A DNA stretch of 62,030 nucleotides from CAZEQD01 sp964514305 (GCA_964514305.1 CAZEQD010000005.1:1-62030); one strand, 5' to 3'; shown: positions 1-8,264, counted from the stretch's first letter. Numbers and translations: made by a program. The notes: generated by a model from the letters alone, not told the origin.

Positions 1-164
1 GCCGAAGCCTTTTTCCCGACCAGGATGGATGTACATCCTTCCCAGTATTCATAACCATTCAGATTCTCCTTTTCATAATCCGGTGCCTGATTGGTAAAAG
101 CGCTTAAGATCGCAAATGCTGTGATAAGCACGCCAATAAGGAGAAGGATCCTTTTAGAACTCAT
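1..164 (-). CDS. Peptidase C69 family dipeptidase, 5' part only
   Basis: The reading frame runs off the left edge; about 54 N-terminal residues are visible. They show a signal peptide (MSSKRILLLIGVLITAFAIL) followed by a GCTSILVGKKAS motif. In family C69 dipeptidases the Cys of CTSILVGK becomes the N-terminal nucleophile after processing. A strong ribosome binding site (aaggagg) lies about 8 bases before the ATG at 164. The product should be an exported dipeptidase acting in the periplasm or outside the cell. The family call rests on the short CTSILVGK motif and the signal sequence only; the rest of the protein is outside the window. Confidence 0.6.
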   Translation of the reverse strand, partial: MSSKRILLLIGVLITAFAILSAFTNQAPDYEKENLNGYEYWEGCTSILVGKKAS

Positions 165-205
165 TCTCTTCCTCCTTTTTTATAAATTTAAGGTAAAAAG
201 CTTAA

Positions 206-488
206 TAACCTGGATGATGAACAAGTCAAGGTTGTTGTGTTATTGCGAAGAACAAAGTGATGAAGCAATCTCATTGTGACAAGGGAGCATAAGCTATATC
301 TGAATTTAACATTGGCTTGCCTTAATGGTAAAAAAATGGCGATTAAAATGAAAGTAAAAAATTAGCAACAAAAACATTTCATTTGTCATTTTAATATAAA
401 GCATGCATATCCTTGAGATCAAAACAAAAAAATGCTCATCGCCATTTTTTTATGAATAGGTCAGGTTAACCTGGATGATGAACAAGTC
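206..488. repeat. 22-bp direct repeat pair enclosing a 15-bp inverted repeat
   Basis: An identical 22-base segment (containing cctggatgatgaacaagtc) occurs at 206-227 and 467-488. Between the copies, taaaaaaatggcgat at 329-343 is perfectly inverted at 438-452, giving a MITE-like 124-bp unit. At 243-277 lies a stretch whose translation reads CEEQSDEAIS, typical of a dispersed non-coding repeat found in many bacterial genomes; a related scrap is at about 19683-19710. No transposase is present. Seen directly in sequence; the mobile-element interpretation is inference. Confidence 0.45.
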
Positions 489-535
489 GATGTTGCTTTG
501 ATCATGTCAACGGGAAATCTGATATTTCATATTTA

Positions 536-757
536 TCATATCAATAAGCAGGGCGAAGCCGGTCTCTCTTTTCCCAGTGCATCAAGACATTCCACATCCC
601 CCGTGGGATCTGCTTCAGCATATCCGGGTTCCTGAGCTTTTTTCAATGCGTTCTTATAGGTCATTCCCTTCTCCATTCGAGTGATGATGTAGTTCGTGGT
701 CCCGTTAAGGATCCCTTTGAATCAGGTGATTTTTTCCCTCAAACTTTCCAGAAGAAA
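536..757 (-). pseudogene. Homoserine dehydrogenase fragment (decayed)
   Basis: The minus strand encodes FKGILNGTTNYIITRMEKG followed by a segment ending in GYAEADPTGDVECLDALGK. This is the conserved catalytic-region signature of homoserine dehydrogenase (threonine/methionine/isoleucine branch). It is broken by an in-frame TGA at 722-724, directly before the conserved FKGIL segment. It ends at a stop at 536, far short of a full gene of about 400 codons, and no start or NAD-binding domain is visible. It is a relic, not a functional gene. Confidence 0.7.
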
Positions 758-845
758 TGGCTAGAGTGAAGTCATGATATGTAAATAGTCGTTTACTCAC
801 AGGGAAAAAGCAACAATTCTTGTTCCAGAATCATGTGATTTCTTA

Positions 846-965
846 AAGCTGGGATTACTGGCCAATATCATAGCGTGGCCAATTGGATTCTTCGTGATGA
901 ATCATTGGCTGGATTCCATTTACAACCAGTGCCATAGAGAGCGCCTTCAGCCGGATCGTAAATAG
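846..965 (+). pseudogene. FtsX/MacB-type ABC permease C-terminal fragment
   Basis: The frame reads KLGLLANIIAWPIGFFVMNH and continues WLDSIYNQ before a stop. This resembles the last transmembrane region of MacB/FtsX-like permeases, whose typical wording is NIIAWPIAYFVMNRWLQ. Only about 40 codons remain and there is no upstream continuation. Treat as a gene scrap. The stretch from 966 to 1280 holds only short unassignable open frames. Confidence 0.45.
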
Positions 966-1280
966 GCTCAAAAGGATAGGAAGGCGGGGGAGTGAGAAGG
1001 AGTTTATCAACTGGTTGATGATCGCTTTTCGGAAGATCTATAAACCAGCCCTTTGGAATGAACTTTGGATAAAATATCTTAAAATGCGTAAGCAGTTATT
1101 ACTTTCTAAATTGAGAGTTTCTTATCTATGGATTTGATCTTTCCTATCACTTTGGGAAAAAGCCTAAAATTTAAAAGTGCACTTTTTCCCGCTAATTATG
1201 GTCTTCAACACTATAAATATCAATTATTATCTATTAAACAATTCTCCATTGTTATAACATATTATCATCTATGGCTCCCC

Positions 1281-1982
1281 TTAAAATTCCAAATACATTT
1301 TAGCTGGATTTAATATTTCAATAGTGCTTTGGCCGCCACAGTATTTTATCACTAATTGGCTCAATTCACCTATAATCTGGCCCATCTCTTCCTGACTCAC
1401 AGGAGGAAGACCCTCAACCACTAAAACTACATTCCTGCTAGCTTCTGTCATTTTGCTTTTATCGCATTCCCGCCAGTTCCAGCGCCGACATAGAACCTCA
1501 ACCTCATCAGCATAGATAACTTCTCCTTTTTTAGCCGCTGTCATATCGCTTGAGTTAAGCGGCTGAAATGGTTCTCCCCCTTCAGCAAATTTCAAAATAA
1601 TACTCTTTTCCACCTTGTCAATATCGTCTCCTCCAACTGGAACCATATGCTTAAGGGAAATTAAATTATAAATGTCTACTATCTTGTTGATGGACCTCAG
1701 GGGCATTCCCTTTAAGATCATCCAGTAGAGGCTCTCCACCGATGATTTATATTTCTTGGGCTTGGCTCCAAAAGCTGAATATGCCTTCCTCCAGACCTGA
1801 ATTTTATGCTGCTGGGAGAGTGTCTCCAGCTTATACTTTTCTCTTATCTCTCGCTCGCTTCTCTCTATAAGCTTAGCAATTTCTCTGCTTTGACCTCGAT
1901 TATTAGCTCCTTTAATGACCACAACTCCGATATTAAGGCCGGGAAACTTGGCAAAGACCTCAGCTGAAATATCAAGTTTCAT
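1281..1982 (-). CDS. B3/B4 tRNA-binding domain protein
   Basis: A 233-residue protein with the fold signature of the B3/B4 domain of phenylalanyl-tRNA synthetase beta (stand-alone COG3382-type). Visible features are the N-terminal strand MKLDISAEVFAKFPGLNIGV, the central VWRKAYSAFGAKPKKYKSSVE block, an IVDIYNLISLKHMVPVGGDD block and a C-terminal EGLPPVS segment. Stand-alone B3/B4 proteins are thought to bind or hydrolyse mischarged tRNA or small adenylated substrates in the cytoplasm; the exact substrate is not known from sequence. It stands alone, transcribed leftward, with no operon partner. Confidence 0.75.
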   Translation of the reverse strand: MKLDISAEVFAKFPGLNIGVVVIKGANNRGQSREIAKLIERSEREIREKYKLETLSQQHKIQVWRKAYSAFGAKPKKYKSSVESLYWMILKGMPLRSINKIVDIYNLISLKHMVPVGGDDIDKVEKSIILKFAEGGEPFQPLNSSDMTAAKKGEVIYADEVEVLCRRWNWRECDKSKMTEASRNVVLVVEGLPPVSQEEMGQIIGELSQLVIKYCGGQSTIEILNPAKMYLEF

Positions 1983-2467
1983 CTTTATTTCTGAAGTAAT
2001 TCTTTATCATTAAATTCCTGTTAATTCTATGAAAAGTAGTTTTATTAGTCAAAATTCCCCTTGAAAACGAGCCTTTTTTGACGTTATTAGCCAAAAGCTG
2101 TCAAAACAACCCTTTTTAGGGCCTAAAAAGCGGTAAAAACTGGTCAAAAAGGCCAATATAATAAAATTTGTAAAAAATTATTGAATTTAATTAATAAATT
2201 ATGTTATAATCATAATTGTTACAAAAGGGGAAATAAAAAATTTAATTTGCAACCTTTATTATTTTTCTCTCGTATATATATATATGAGATGGAAATAAAA
2301 ATAGATACTCTTTTAAAATACAGAAAGTGCCTCCTTTTTGCCCCTCCTTTTTTCGAGGGTTTTACCATAAATCACCAAACCCATTAATTCATCCCCTTTC
2401 GTAGGCTGTCTTTTTCAACAGAAAAAAGGCAGCCTACCACCTCAAATCCTCAACTTCTAATTAGAGT
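1983..2467. other. Intergenic region with palindromes
   Basis: No convincing gene. A short open frame at 2181-2387 has no family signature. The stretch contains three copies of gtcaaaa (2048, 2100, 2143) and a near-perfect palindrome (cttttt agg / cct aaaaag, 2112-2130) upstream of the B3/B4 gene; these may be operator or promoter elements but no factor can be named. A separate hairpin near the right end is listed on its own. Confidence 0.35.
2401..2437 (-). terminator. Stem-loop after the nickel transporter operon
   Basis: A 15-bp stem (gtaggctgtcttttt paired with its complement, one G.U pair) and a 7-nt loop lie about 30 bases beyond the stop of the EcfA gene on the minus strand. There is no clear U-tract on that side, so it may be an mRNA 3'-end stabiliser or an inefficient terminator. 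Confidence 0.45.
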
Positions 2468-3211
2468 TTAAATCTTTGATTGATCCAGAATTAAAGAGAG
2501 AGGAGTGGCCAGGTTGTGAGCTTCAAGCAGCTGGCTCTTTTTTAATATATCTAAGGCTTCTCCTTCAGCTACTACCTGCCCTTTATCCAGAACAATAATA
2601 CGCGAACAAAGCTCGTAAACTAAATCCATATCGTGGCTGGCTATAATCTTTGTTTTTGGTATTTTTTTTAAAAGCTGGATGAAAGCTTTTTTTGTCCCAG
2701 GGTCCAGGTTCATAGTAGGTTCATCCAAAACCAATATCTCAGGCTCTAAAACCAAAATTGTAGCCAAACTGACTTTCTTCATTTCACCTAAACTTAAATC
2801 AAAAGCAGATTTCTGGGCACAATGCTTAAGCTCTAAGGCTTGGAGAATAGAGAAAACTCTTTTTTCTGCTTTTTCTTTGTTTAAGCCTCGATTGAAGAGA
2901 CCGAAAGCTACATCGTCAGCCACAGTGGGCATGAACAGCTGATCGTGCGGATCCTGAAAAATAAGTCCCACTTTTGCTCTAATCTCCCTTATATTTTTTT
3001 TGGTAAGGTTTTGACCAAAGATTTTAACTTTACCTTCAGCTTTAAGAATCCCATTGAGATGAAGAAGGACAGTTGACTTTCCAGCTCCATTAGGGCCCAC
3101 TATAGCCAGGGCCTCTCCTTCTTCAACAGAAAAGCTAACATCTCTTAAAGCTTGAGTGCCATCAGGATAGATGTAACTCAAATGTCTGACTTCAATTATC
3201 TTTTTTTTCAT
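2468..3211 (-). CDS. cbiO: ECF transporter ATPase (EcfA/CbiO type)
   Basis: ABC ATPase of an energy-coupling-factor importer, about 247 residues from the preferred start. Walker A is GPNGAGKS, followed by the Q-loop, signature LSLGEMKKV, Walker B ILVLDEPT and the switch His in ASHDMD. I prefer the ATG at 3211 over the one at 3223 because it makes the four-base ATGA overlap with the upstream EcfT stop that is typical of coupled ECF genes. Only one ATPase is present, as in Cbi/Nik-type nickel/cobalt systems. It hydrolyses ATP at the inner membrane to drive uptake. NikR-box control of the operon points to nickel as the substrate; this is inference. Confidence 0.88.
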   Translation of the reverse strand: MKKKIIEVRHLSYIYPDGTQALRDVSFSVEEGEALAIVGPNGAGKSTVLLHLNGILKAEGKVKIFGQNLTKKNIREIRAKVGLIFQDPHDQLFMPTVADDVAFGLFNRGLNKEKAEKRVFSILQALELKHCAQKSAFDLSLGEMKKVSLATILVLEPEILVLDEPTMNLDPGTKKAFIQLLKKIPKTKIIASHDMDLVYELCSRIIVLDKGQVVAEGEALDILKKSQLLEAHNLATPLSLILDQSKI

Positions 3212-3936
3212 GCCCAGACCCAAATGGCCGTAATTACCGATAAAAAAAGAATAATGAAAAAGAAATCAGTCTGCTTCAGCTTAAATTGTTTTAAAGTCTG
3301 AATTTTCCCTCTATAACCTCTGGCCAGCATGGCTGCATAAATCCTTTCACTCCTAATAAGGCTTCTTAAGAAAATGTGAGGAAGAAGTTTTGTCAAAGTT
3401 TTTATCTCTTCAATTTTTTTCTTTTTCCCAAAACTGCGGGCTTCTTTTGCCAGAAGCATCCTTCTGGCCTCTTTCTGCAGAAGGAGGTTGTAGCGGTAAG
3501 CAAAAGATAAAAGAGCAGGAATTATCCGCGGCACTTTGAAATACTCCAGACTCCTTATCAAGTCATAAAAATCAGTAGTTAAAGTTAAAACCAGAAGAGA
3601 AAAAAAAGTAAGTCCTGATTTAAGGCTTATATTCCAAATAATATCAAAATTTTCTTGGGGCTCATTCTTAGCAAAAAGAAGAATGCTCAAACCTAAAAAG
3701 AGCAAAAGCGGACCCAATAGAATTACTTTACCGATAGCTTCCTTCCAGGGAATACGCTCAATCACAGCCAGAAGCAAAAGACTTAAGAAATACATCATAA
3801 ATTTAAAAGGTTGGTGATAGGGAGTGAAGATGACGGCCACCATAAAAAAGCTTATGGCTACGATCTTTATCCGAGGATCAAAATGAGAGCTAAGCCCTTG
3901 TTGCCAGCCAGCTTTCTGGGACAGGAAGGGATCCAT
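3208..3936 (-). CDS. cbiQ: ECF transporter transmembrane coupling protein (EcfT/CbiQ type)
   Basis: A 242-residue inner-membrane protein with hydrophobic segments at roughly residues 26-60, 70-88 and 105-125 and a final one near the C-terminus. The two Ala-Arg-Gly-like coupling motifs of EcfT proteins are visible (AKEARSFG and LARGYRG) in the cytoplasmic region that docks on the ATPase. Its start overlaps the methyltransferase stop by one base and its stop overlaps the ATPase start by four, so the genes are translationally coupled. It links the ATPase to the substrate-binding S-component. Confidence 0.85.
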   Translation of the reverse strand: MDPFLSQKAGWQQGLSSHFDPRIKIVAISFFMVAVIFTPYHQPFKFMMYFLSLLLLAVIERIPWKEAIGKVILLGPLLLFLGLSILLFAKNEPQENFDIIWNISLKSGLTFFSLLVLTLTTDFYDLIRSLEYFKVPRIIPALLSFAYRYNLLLQKEARRMLLAKEARSFGKKKKIEEIKTLTKLLPHIFLRSLIRSERIYAAMLARGYRGKIQTLKQFKLKQTDFFFIILFLSVITAIWVWA

Positions 3937-4532
3937 CAGGCCTCTCCTTGAGCCAGGTAAAAAGACGGCTCATCTTTTATCCGCACTTTCTTAAAGCCGG
4001 CCAGGGAAAAGAGCCCCTCCATTGCTGATTGGTTGGGTAAAAAGTCTTCATTTACCGGCCCTTTGAGCTGAGGGTGTAAACTGTTTAGCTCTTGGCGACT
4101 CATAAGGTGGGCAACATACAAACTTCCACCTGACTTTAAAATTCTATGGAATTCTTGTAAAGCAGACAGTTTATCTGGGATGTGAGGGAAAAGAGCCAGA
4201 CAGATTACAGCCTCGAAACTGACTGCTTTAAAAGGAACGTTTTGGGCATCAGCCTGGAGAAAGAAAAGATTTTTCTGGTGGTGCTTCTTTTTGCTAATTC
4301 TAAGCATTTCTTCTGCAAAATCAAAGGCAACCACCAAGCCTTGCTGGCCAACAGCCTGACTCAGGAAGGGAACAAGGCGGCCGCTGCCACAGCCTACATC
4401 TAAAACAGCCTCACCTCTCTTCAAAGAAAAATACTGGCAAAGCTGAGCTAATTTTTCTTTATCCTGTTTTTGTTGATGGCCTCTCTCCCAATCTTGAGCG
4501 ATCTGATTAAAAAAAGCTTTTCTATCTATCAC
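3936..4532 (-). CDS. Class I SAM-dependent methyltransferase
   Basis: A 198-residue Rossmann-fold methyltransferase. The SAM-binding motif I is VLDVGCGSG at about residues 43-51, the acidic loop VVAFDF is near 67-72, motif DAQNVPF follows, and a post-motif LKSGGSLYVAHL ends the core. It sits inside the ECF nickel operon, between the S-component and EcfT, with short or overlapping junctions. A housekeeping acceptor is therefore less likely than a job tied to the metal system, such as methylation of a metal-chelating metabolite; this is inference, and no acceptor can be read from sequence. Confidence 0.75.
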   Translation of the reverse strand: MIDRKAFFNQIAQDWERGHQQKQDKEKLAQLCQYFSLKRGEAVLDVGCGSGRLVPFLSQAVGQQGLVVAFDFAEEMLRISKKKHHQKNLFFLQADAQNVPFKAVSFEAVICLALFPHIPDKLSALQEFHRILKSGGSLYVAHLMSRQELNSLHPQLKGPVNEDFLPNQSAMEGLFSLAGFKKVRIKDEPSFYLAQGEA

Positions 4533-4548
4533 CCTTCCTCCTTCTAAA

Positions 4549-5070
4549 TTACTCTAATAACCAAAAATGCCTAAGCCTTTCTTCTAATTTTTTGACTAAA
4601 GGCGGGATGATAATAAAAATAATGACAATCCCAGGCAGCCCGCGCCCAACAGAAGCCAAGCCCAGGACTCCTTCAGGCAATCTGAGCCATCTGGCTAAAA
4701 GGATAACTGCTGCCAAAAGCACTATTCTTTCAACGGCTAAGGTAATGGCCAGAGTTGGTATTATTTTTAAATTATGCTTTTGGTGAAGCCAGTAAGGCAA
4801 TGAAGTCAAGACCAACCCCTCTCCCATCATAATTAAGGCAATGGGCGGAAAAAGAGGGGGCATACCGGTTAAAAGAGCCGAAGTCAAAGGAGCTAGAAAG
4901 CCAACGGCTGCGGCCACAGGCAAAGCTAAAAGAAAACCTGCTATTAAAATTGGGTAAAACATAGGTAGGAAGGCACTGCCTAAGCCAACTGCATGAAAAA
5001 TAAAAGGAAAGATAAGGGCTAAAGCCAGGAGAAGAGACCCAAGCAGCAAATCCTGCCCAGAATATTTCAC
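4549..5070 (-). CDS. ECF transporter S-component (probable nickel/cobalt binding subunit)
   Basis: A 173-residue, six-helix-like membrane protein. It has the small-S-component pattern LPMFYPILIAGFLLALP, then PLTSALLTGMPPLFPPIALI, followed by an acidic MMGEGL. It lacks the N-terminal Met-His metal-binding leader (MHI.DG) of NikM/CbiM, so it is not a classical nickel S-component. The His normally seen in the PMH.P motif is Phe here. The start at 5070 overlaps the TonB receptor stop by four bases. The substrate is inferred to be nickel, possibly as a complex, from the NikR-type operator and operon partners. Confidence 0.7.
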   Translation of the reverse strand: MKYSGQDLLLGSLLLALALIFPFIFHAVGLGSAFLPMFYPILIAGFLLALPVAAAVGFLAPLTSALLTGMPPLFPPIALIMMGEGLVLTSLPYWLHQKHNLKIIPTLAITLAVERIVLLAAVILLARWLRLPEGVLGLASVGRGLPGIVIIFIIIPPLVKKLEERLRHFWLLE

Positions 5071-6932
5071 TGATTAATCCTGAATCCTAAGTTAAAATTT
5101 CGGCCAGGCATGGGATAAGCTCCAGCGGCAAGCCCAGGTAAATCCACATAAATCAAATAGTCCTCATTGAAGATATTATTTAAATCCAAAAAGAGACTAA
5201 CCGCTGAAATAAGCCTAAAGTTAAAGCGAGCGTTTAGAAGGAAATAAGAAGGAAGAGGGCTTTTAGAAAAGTTAGCGGCGAAATAATGGGCTACATATTT
5301 AGCTTGAATTGAGGTAAAGACCGACTTTTCCTGGAAGCGGAGGAAAAAATCACATTTGTGGCCAACTCTGCCCTTTGTCTCATGGCCAGGATCAAGATAG
5401 CTATAGAAAAAAAGAGCAGCCAGATTTTGGCTTAAATCTGCCCTCAACCCTAACTCAACTCCATAGAAGCTGAACTGTCTGCTGTTCTGGAATTTAAACC
5501 TGGGTGGAGGAGAAGGATTGATGACTGTTTGGATAAGATTTGAGCCCTTAAGATGATAGAAAGCTCCCCTAATATTTAGCCATGAGAAGAGCTTCTCATC
5601 AAAGCCAACCTCAAAATTCCAGACTTTTTCAGGCTTCAACTCCGGATTGGCAGCAGGAAATATATAGAGCTCATTGAGTTGTGGAGAACGGAAGCCTTTG
5701 TTAACGGCTGCCCTTAAGGTTGTCCTCCGGCTAGCCTTAAAAACCACTCCCCAATGTGGGCATCCTTCCCAGCCGTAGATAGAATCTCGATGGAGCCGAA
5801 AACCTGCAGATATTATCCACCTCTGGCCGAGAACATACTCATCCTGAGCAAAGATGGCCGCCTCATTTTTATGCCAGCTTCCCTGCGGCCAGTTGTAGCT
5901 GCGCCCTCCTAAAACTCTAAAATCAGCCCCTAGAGTAAGCTCATTATTAGCTAGACGGCGGCTGGTATAGTGAAGGATGGCGCCATTGACATAATCTCTG
6001 GAATGCCAGTCGTCAGAGAAGCGGTGATGACCGAAATTACTATAGGCTTTTAGATAAAAATCGTCTGTATTACTTTTTCTGGCTAGAGTTAAATCAACAG
6101 CTCCCCTTTGATAATCATTCCAATATTCAAAAAGAGGAAAATCAATAGGCCCTGCTTCATATTTTTTGCCCTTAAAATACTTGGTTTCAAGGGTTAACTT
6201 AAATTTATAAGGACCAGCATAGGTTATTTTGCCTGTAAAGGAATTACCATTATAACTTGAGTGGGGGCGATGACCATCGCTTTGTCTGTGGTCAAAAGTT
6301 AGATAGTAACTGAAGCTTTTTTGCCTGCCACCATGGCGGAGGTTAAGTTGAACGGTGCGGTAACTTCCATAAGAGGCAGAAAAATCGGTAACAAATCTTG
6401 CCTTTGGTTCTCGAGTTATTATATTAACTACTCCTCCCATAGCTTCTGAGCCATATAAAACAGAAGCAGGCCCTCTAACCACCTCTATTCGAGCTACATT
6501 GTCCAGAGGGAAAGCATGGGTGATAGCACAACCAAAAAGGCCCATTTTTTCTGGACGACCATCAACCAAAATAGCAATTCGCCGGCCTCTCTGGCCGATT
6601 CCCCTAATATTAACATCAGCTCTTCCCAGGTCTCCGGTTCGCTCAATAAAAATTCCTGGAAGATAATTTAACAGGTTTAAAGCATTGCTGGCAGCAATTG
6701 CTTTTATGTCCTCATCTCTAACCACACTCACCGAAGCTGAACAATCTTTAACTGCTTTCCTGGTGGCTGTGGCTGTAACCACGACTTCCTCATGGGGATG
6801 AAAGATGGGTTTTTTCTCTTTTTTAGCTTGAGAATCAGGCGGCTTCGTTTTATCCTGAGCAGCAAAAATATTGAAAAAATTTAAGTTAAAGAATAAAAAA
6901 AGAATTAATAAAAGCGAAGATTTTTTGTACAT
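5067..6932 (-). CDS. TonB-dependent outer-membrane receptor, probable nickel receptor
   Basis: A 621-residue receptor: signal peptide at 1-25, a TonB-box-like HEEVVVTATATR near 50, plug domain about 60-175 (NVARIEVVRGPASVLYGSEA) and a C-terminal beta-barrel ending in aromatic FNLGFRINQ. It is the first gene of a five-gene operon (receptor, S-component, methyltransferase, EcfT, EcfA). A palindrome of NikR type lies just 13 bases upstream of its ATG, so expression should fall when nickel is plentiful. It would move a nickel complex across the outer membrane using TonB energy. The nickel assignment rests on operator and context, not on the barrel sequence. Confidence 0.82.
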   Translation of the reverse strand: MYKKSSLLLILFLFFNLNFFNIFAAQDKTKPPDSQAKKEKKPIFHPHEEVVVTATATRKAVKDCSASVSVVRDEDIKAIAASNALNLLNYLPGIFIERTGDLGRADVNIRGIGQRGRRIAILVDGRPEKMGLFGCAITHAFPLDNVARIEVVRGPASVLYGSEAMGGVVNIITREPKARFVTDFSASYGSYRTVQLNLRHGGRQKSFSYYLTFDHRQSDGHRPHSSYNGNSFTGKITYAGPYKFKLTLETKYFKGKKYEAGPIDFPLFEYWNDYQRGAVDLTLARKSNTDDFYLKAYSNFGHHRFSDDWHSRDYVNGAILHYTSRRLANNELTLGADFRVLGGRSYNWPQGSWHKNEAAIFAQDEYVLGQRWIISAGFRLHRDSIYGWEGCPHWGVVFKASRRTTLRAAVNKGFRSPQLNELYIFPAANPELKPEKVWNFEVGFDEKLFSWLNIRGAFYHLKGSNLIQTVINPSPPPRFKFQNSRQFSFYGVELGLRADLSQNLAALFFYSYLDPGHETKGRVGHKCDFFLRFQEKSVFTSIQAKYVAHYFAANFSKSPLPSYFLLNARFNFRLISAVSLFLDLNNIFNEDYLIYVDLPGLAAGAYPMPGRNFNLGFRINQ

Positions 6933-6943
6933 ACTAACCTCTT

Positions 6944-6972
6944 CGTGTTACGAATATAAATATAGTAACACG
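6944..6972 (-). promoter_or_regulatory. NikR-type operator
   Basis: Perfect inverted repeat cgtgttac-N13-gtaacacg. The core GTGTTAC-N13-GTAACAC matches the NikR box described for deltaproteobacteria such as Desulfovibrio (GTGTTAC with a 13-14 base spacer). It sits directly before the TonB receptor start and probably overlaps the promoter, consistent with repression by nickel-loaded NikR. A nikR gene lies 370 bases away. Confidence 0.8.
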
Positions 6973-7341
6973 ATTTGTGAAAATATCAACTTTTTTAAGT
7001 ATAAATTTATTAGGAAAAGAGGTGAGGTAAAAACTAAATTATCCTCTTGAGCCAAGCGAGGCTTTCGCACAATGCCTGAGTTCAAAAAGTTAACTCAGTT
7101 TTTGCTTATTATTTAGCCTGGATTATTCATAAAAAATGCCGATGTTTTATTCGGAATTTTACATAGATATGAACAAATCAAAATTATTCAGCCAATTCTA
7201 CGAAGAATGCTTATAACTAGCTGATATTATTGAAATTGTATTTTGGTATCAGCAGTTTTATTAATAACTCAGGTTAATTAAGAAGATTCAAGGTAAATAG
7301 AGGCCGAGATGCCAAAGCTTTGGGCAAACTTTTGCTTTGAA
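6973..7341. other. Intergenic region between nickel operon and nikR
   Basis: No gene seen. There is a weak hairpin at 7076-7098 (ctgagtt / aactcag) followed by five T on the plus strand, and a perfect 12-bp palindrome ccaaagctttgg at 7312-7323 just beyond the nikR stop that might serve as its terminator stem, though it lacks a U-tract. Confidence 0.3.
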
Positions 7342-7761
7342 TCATTCCAGCTCAGAGCCAGTTGTGGTCATGATTAATTGACCGTGTTTGACGCCTCGGG
7401 TACTCAAAAGTTCATCGGCTGTTTTTTTTATCAAGCTGCTTTTTCCTCTCAGCACTATAACTTCCAGACAATTATGGTGATCAAGATGAATATGGGTTGA
7501 AGAAATAACCAAATCGATATGCTGGTGCTGGATTTTGATCAGATTTTCTGTCAATTCTCTTATTTCATGATTATAGACAGCCCCCAAAATACCAACCGTT
7601 TCCTTGTCTGCTATTTTCCACTCTTCAGCTACAAGTCTATCCCTAATAAGGTCTCGGATGGCCTCGGAGCGATTACTATAACCTATTTTCTCTACTAATT
7701 TATCAAATTTTTCCAAAAGGCTGGCTTCAATTGAAACCCCAAACCTTACTGTTTTTTCCAT
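7342..7761 (-). CDS. nikR: Nickel-responsive transcriptional regulator NikR
   Basis: About 139 residues from the preferred ATG at 7761, which has a gagga ribosome binding site; a longer frame from 7800 lacks one and would add a non-homologous leader. Residues 1-45 form a ribbon-helix-helix DNA-binding domain (RFGVSIEASLLEKFD). The ACT-like C-domain keeps the nickel site: His 79/81 in QHQH, His90 and His92 in THIH, and Cys98 in HNC, matching E. coli NikR His76, His87, His89 and Cys95. As a tetramer with Ni(II) bound it represses target promoters; the obvious target is the NikR box at 6944-6972. Confidence 0.93.
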   Translation of the reverse strand: MEKTVRFGVSIEASLLEKFDKLVEKIGYSNRSEAIRDLIRDRLVAEEWKIADKETVGILGAVYNHEIRELTENLIKIQHQHIDLVISSTHIHLDHHNCLEVIVLRGKSSLIKKTADELLSTRGVKHGQLIMTTTGSELE

Positions 7762-7824
7762 AGCTAAGTCCTCTACCTGTTTTCTTGAAAATAATATCAT
7801 TAAAAAACAAAGTCAATTAGTAAA

Positions 7825-7922
7825 TGGGGTCAGACCTTCATAAGTTTCATAATTGTTTCTAATAACAGGAATAATTTTACTGTAAATTATTAAATTATAA
7901 AACTTATGAAGGTCTGACCCCA
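7825..7922. repeat. GGGGTCAGACCT-type inverted repeat, copy 1
   Basis: A 30-base arm (tggggtcagaccttcataag followed by tttcataatt) at 7825-7854 is inverted with one mismatch at 7893-7922, leaving a 38-base centre. The transcript would form a long hairpin. A second copy with the same arms is at 11051-11185. Such palindromic GGGTCAGACC units are dispersed in several bacterial genomes and are plausibly moved in trans by REP-associated or similar transposases; none is present here. Confidence 0.65.
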
Positions 7923-7983
7923 TAACTATTTACAAAGTTGGAATAAAGTGATAGTATGCAAAAGATCTTTGACAATTTATTTT

Positions 7984-8180
7984 TTAGGCTTAATGGGTTG
8001 GGAAGTCCGTGAGAAGCGGACACAGCCCCCGCTACTGTAATCGGGGACAAATTCCAGAGAAAGCCACTGCCCTCTCTCAGGGGTGGGAAGGCCTGGAAGG
8101 AGGATGATCCGAGAGTCAGGAGACCGCCCTTAAGCCTTTGAAGCCCATCTTCGGGAGGAAGGTAGGGTCAATTTTTTTTG
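7984..8180 (+). ncRNA. Cobalamin (AdoCbl) riboswitch with transcription attenuator
   Basis: The aptamer runs from the P1 strand taggctta (about 7985) to its partner taagcct (8131-8137). It contains the conserved cobalamin core: cacagcccccgctactgtaa, the B12-box-like gccactg then gggaaggcc, and gagtcaggagacc near the 3' end. The expression platform is a hairpin at 8144-8167 (cccatcttc paired with gaaggtaggg, one bulged A and one G.U) followed by eight U at 8172-8179. This is an intrinsic terminator. Cobalamin binding should stop transcription before btuB. Confidence 0.93.
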
Positions 8181-8264
8181 CTTGCTTTTTATCAAACAAA
8201 AAAAGAAAAACCTGCTCTTCCAGGGCTGCTTGAAGCGGGGGCAAACAAGCTAAGGAGGTCAATT

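Noticed and set aside
91..279. 62-codon frame ending CEEQSDEAISL
   Set aside because: It is antisense to the C69 gene start, and its end is a dispersed repeat often mistaken for coding sequence.
722..724. Selenocysteine at the in-frame TGA of the homoserine dehydrogenase segment
   Set aside because: No SECIS-like element or Cys/Sec logic at that position, and the gene is truncated on both sides.
2181..2387. 68-codon open frame on the plus strand
   Set aside because: AT-rich, no recognisable motif and no ribosome binding site.
8178..8264. Upstream start for btuB at 8178
   Set aside because: That ATG sits in the riboswitch terminator region; the ATG at 8265 has a strong ribosome binding site and begins a proper signal peptide.
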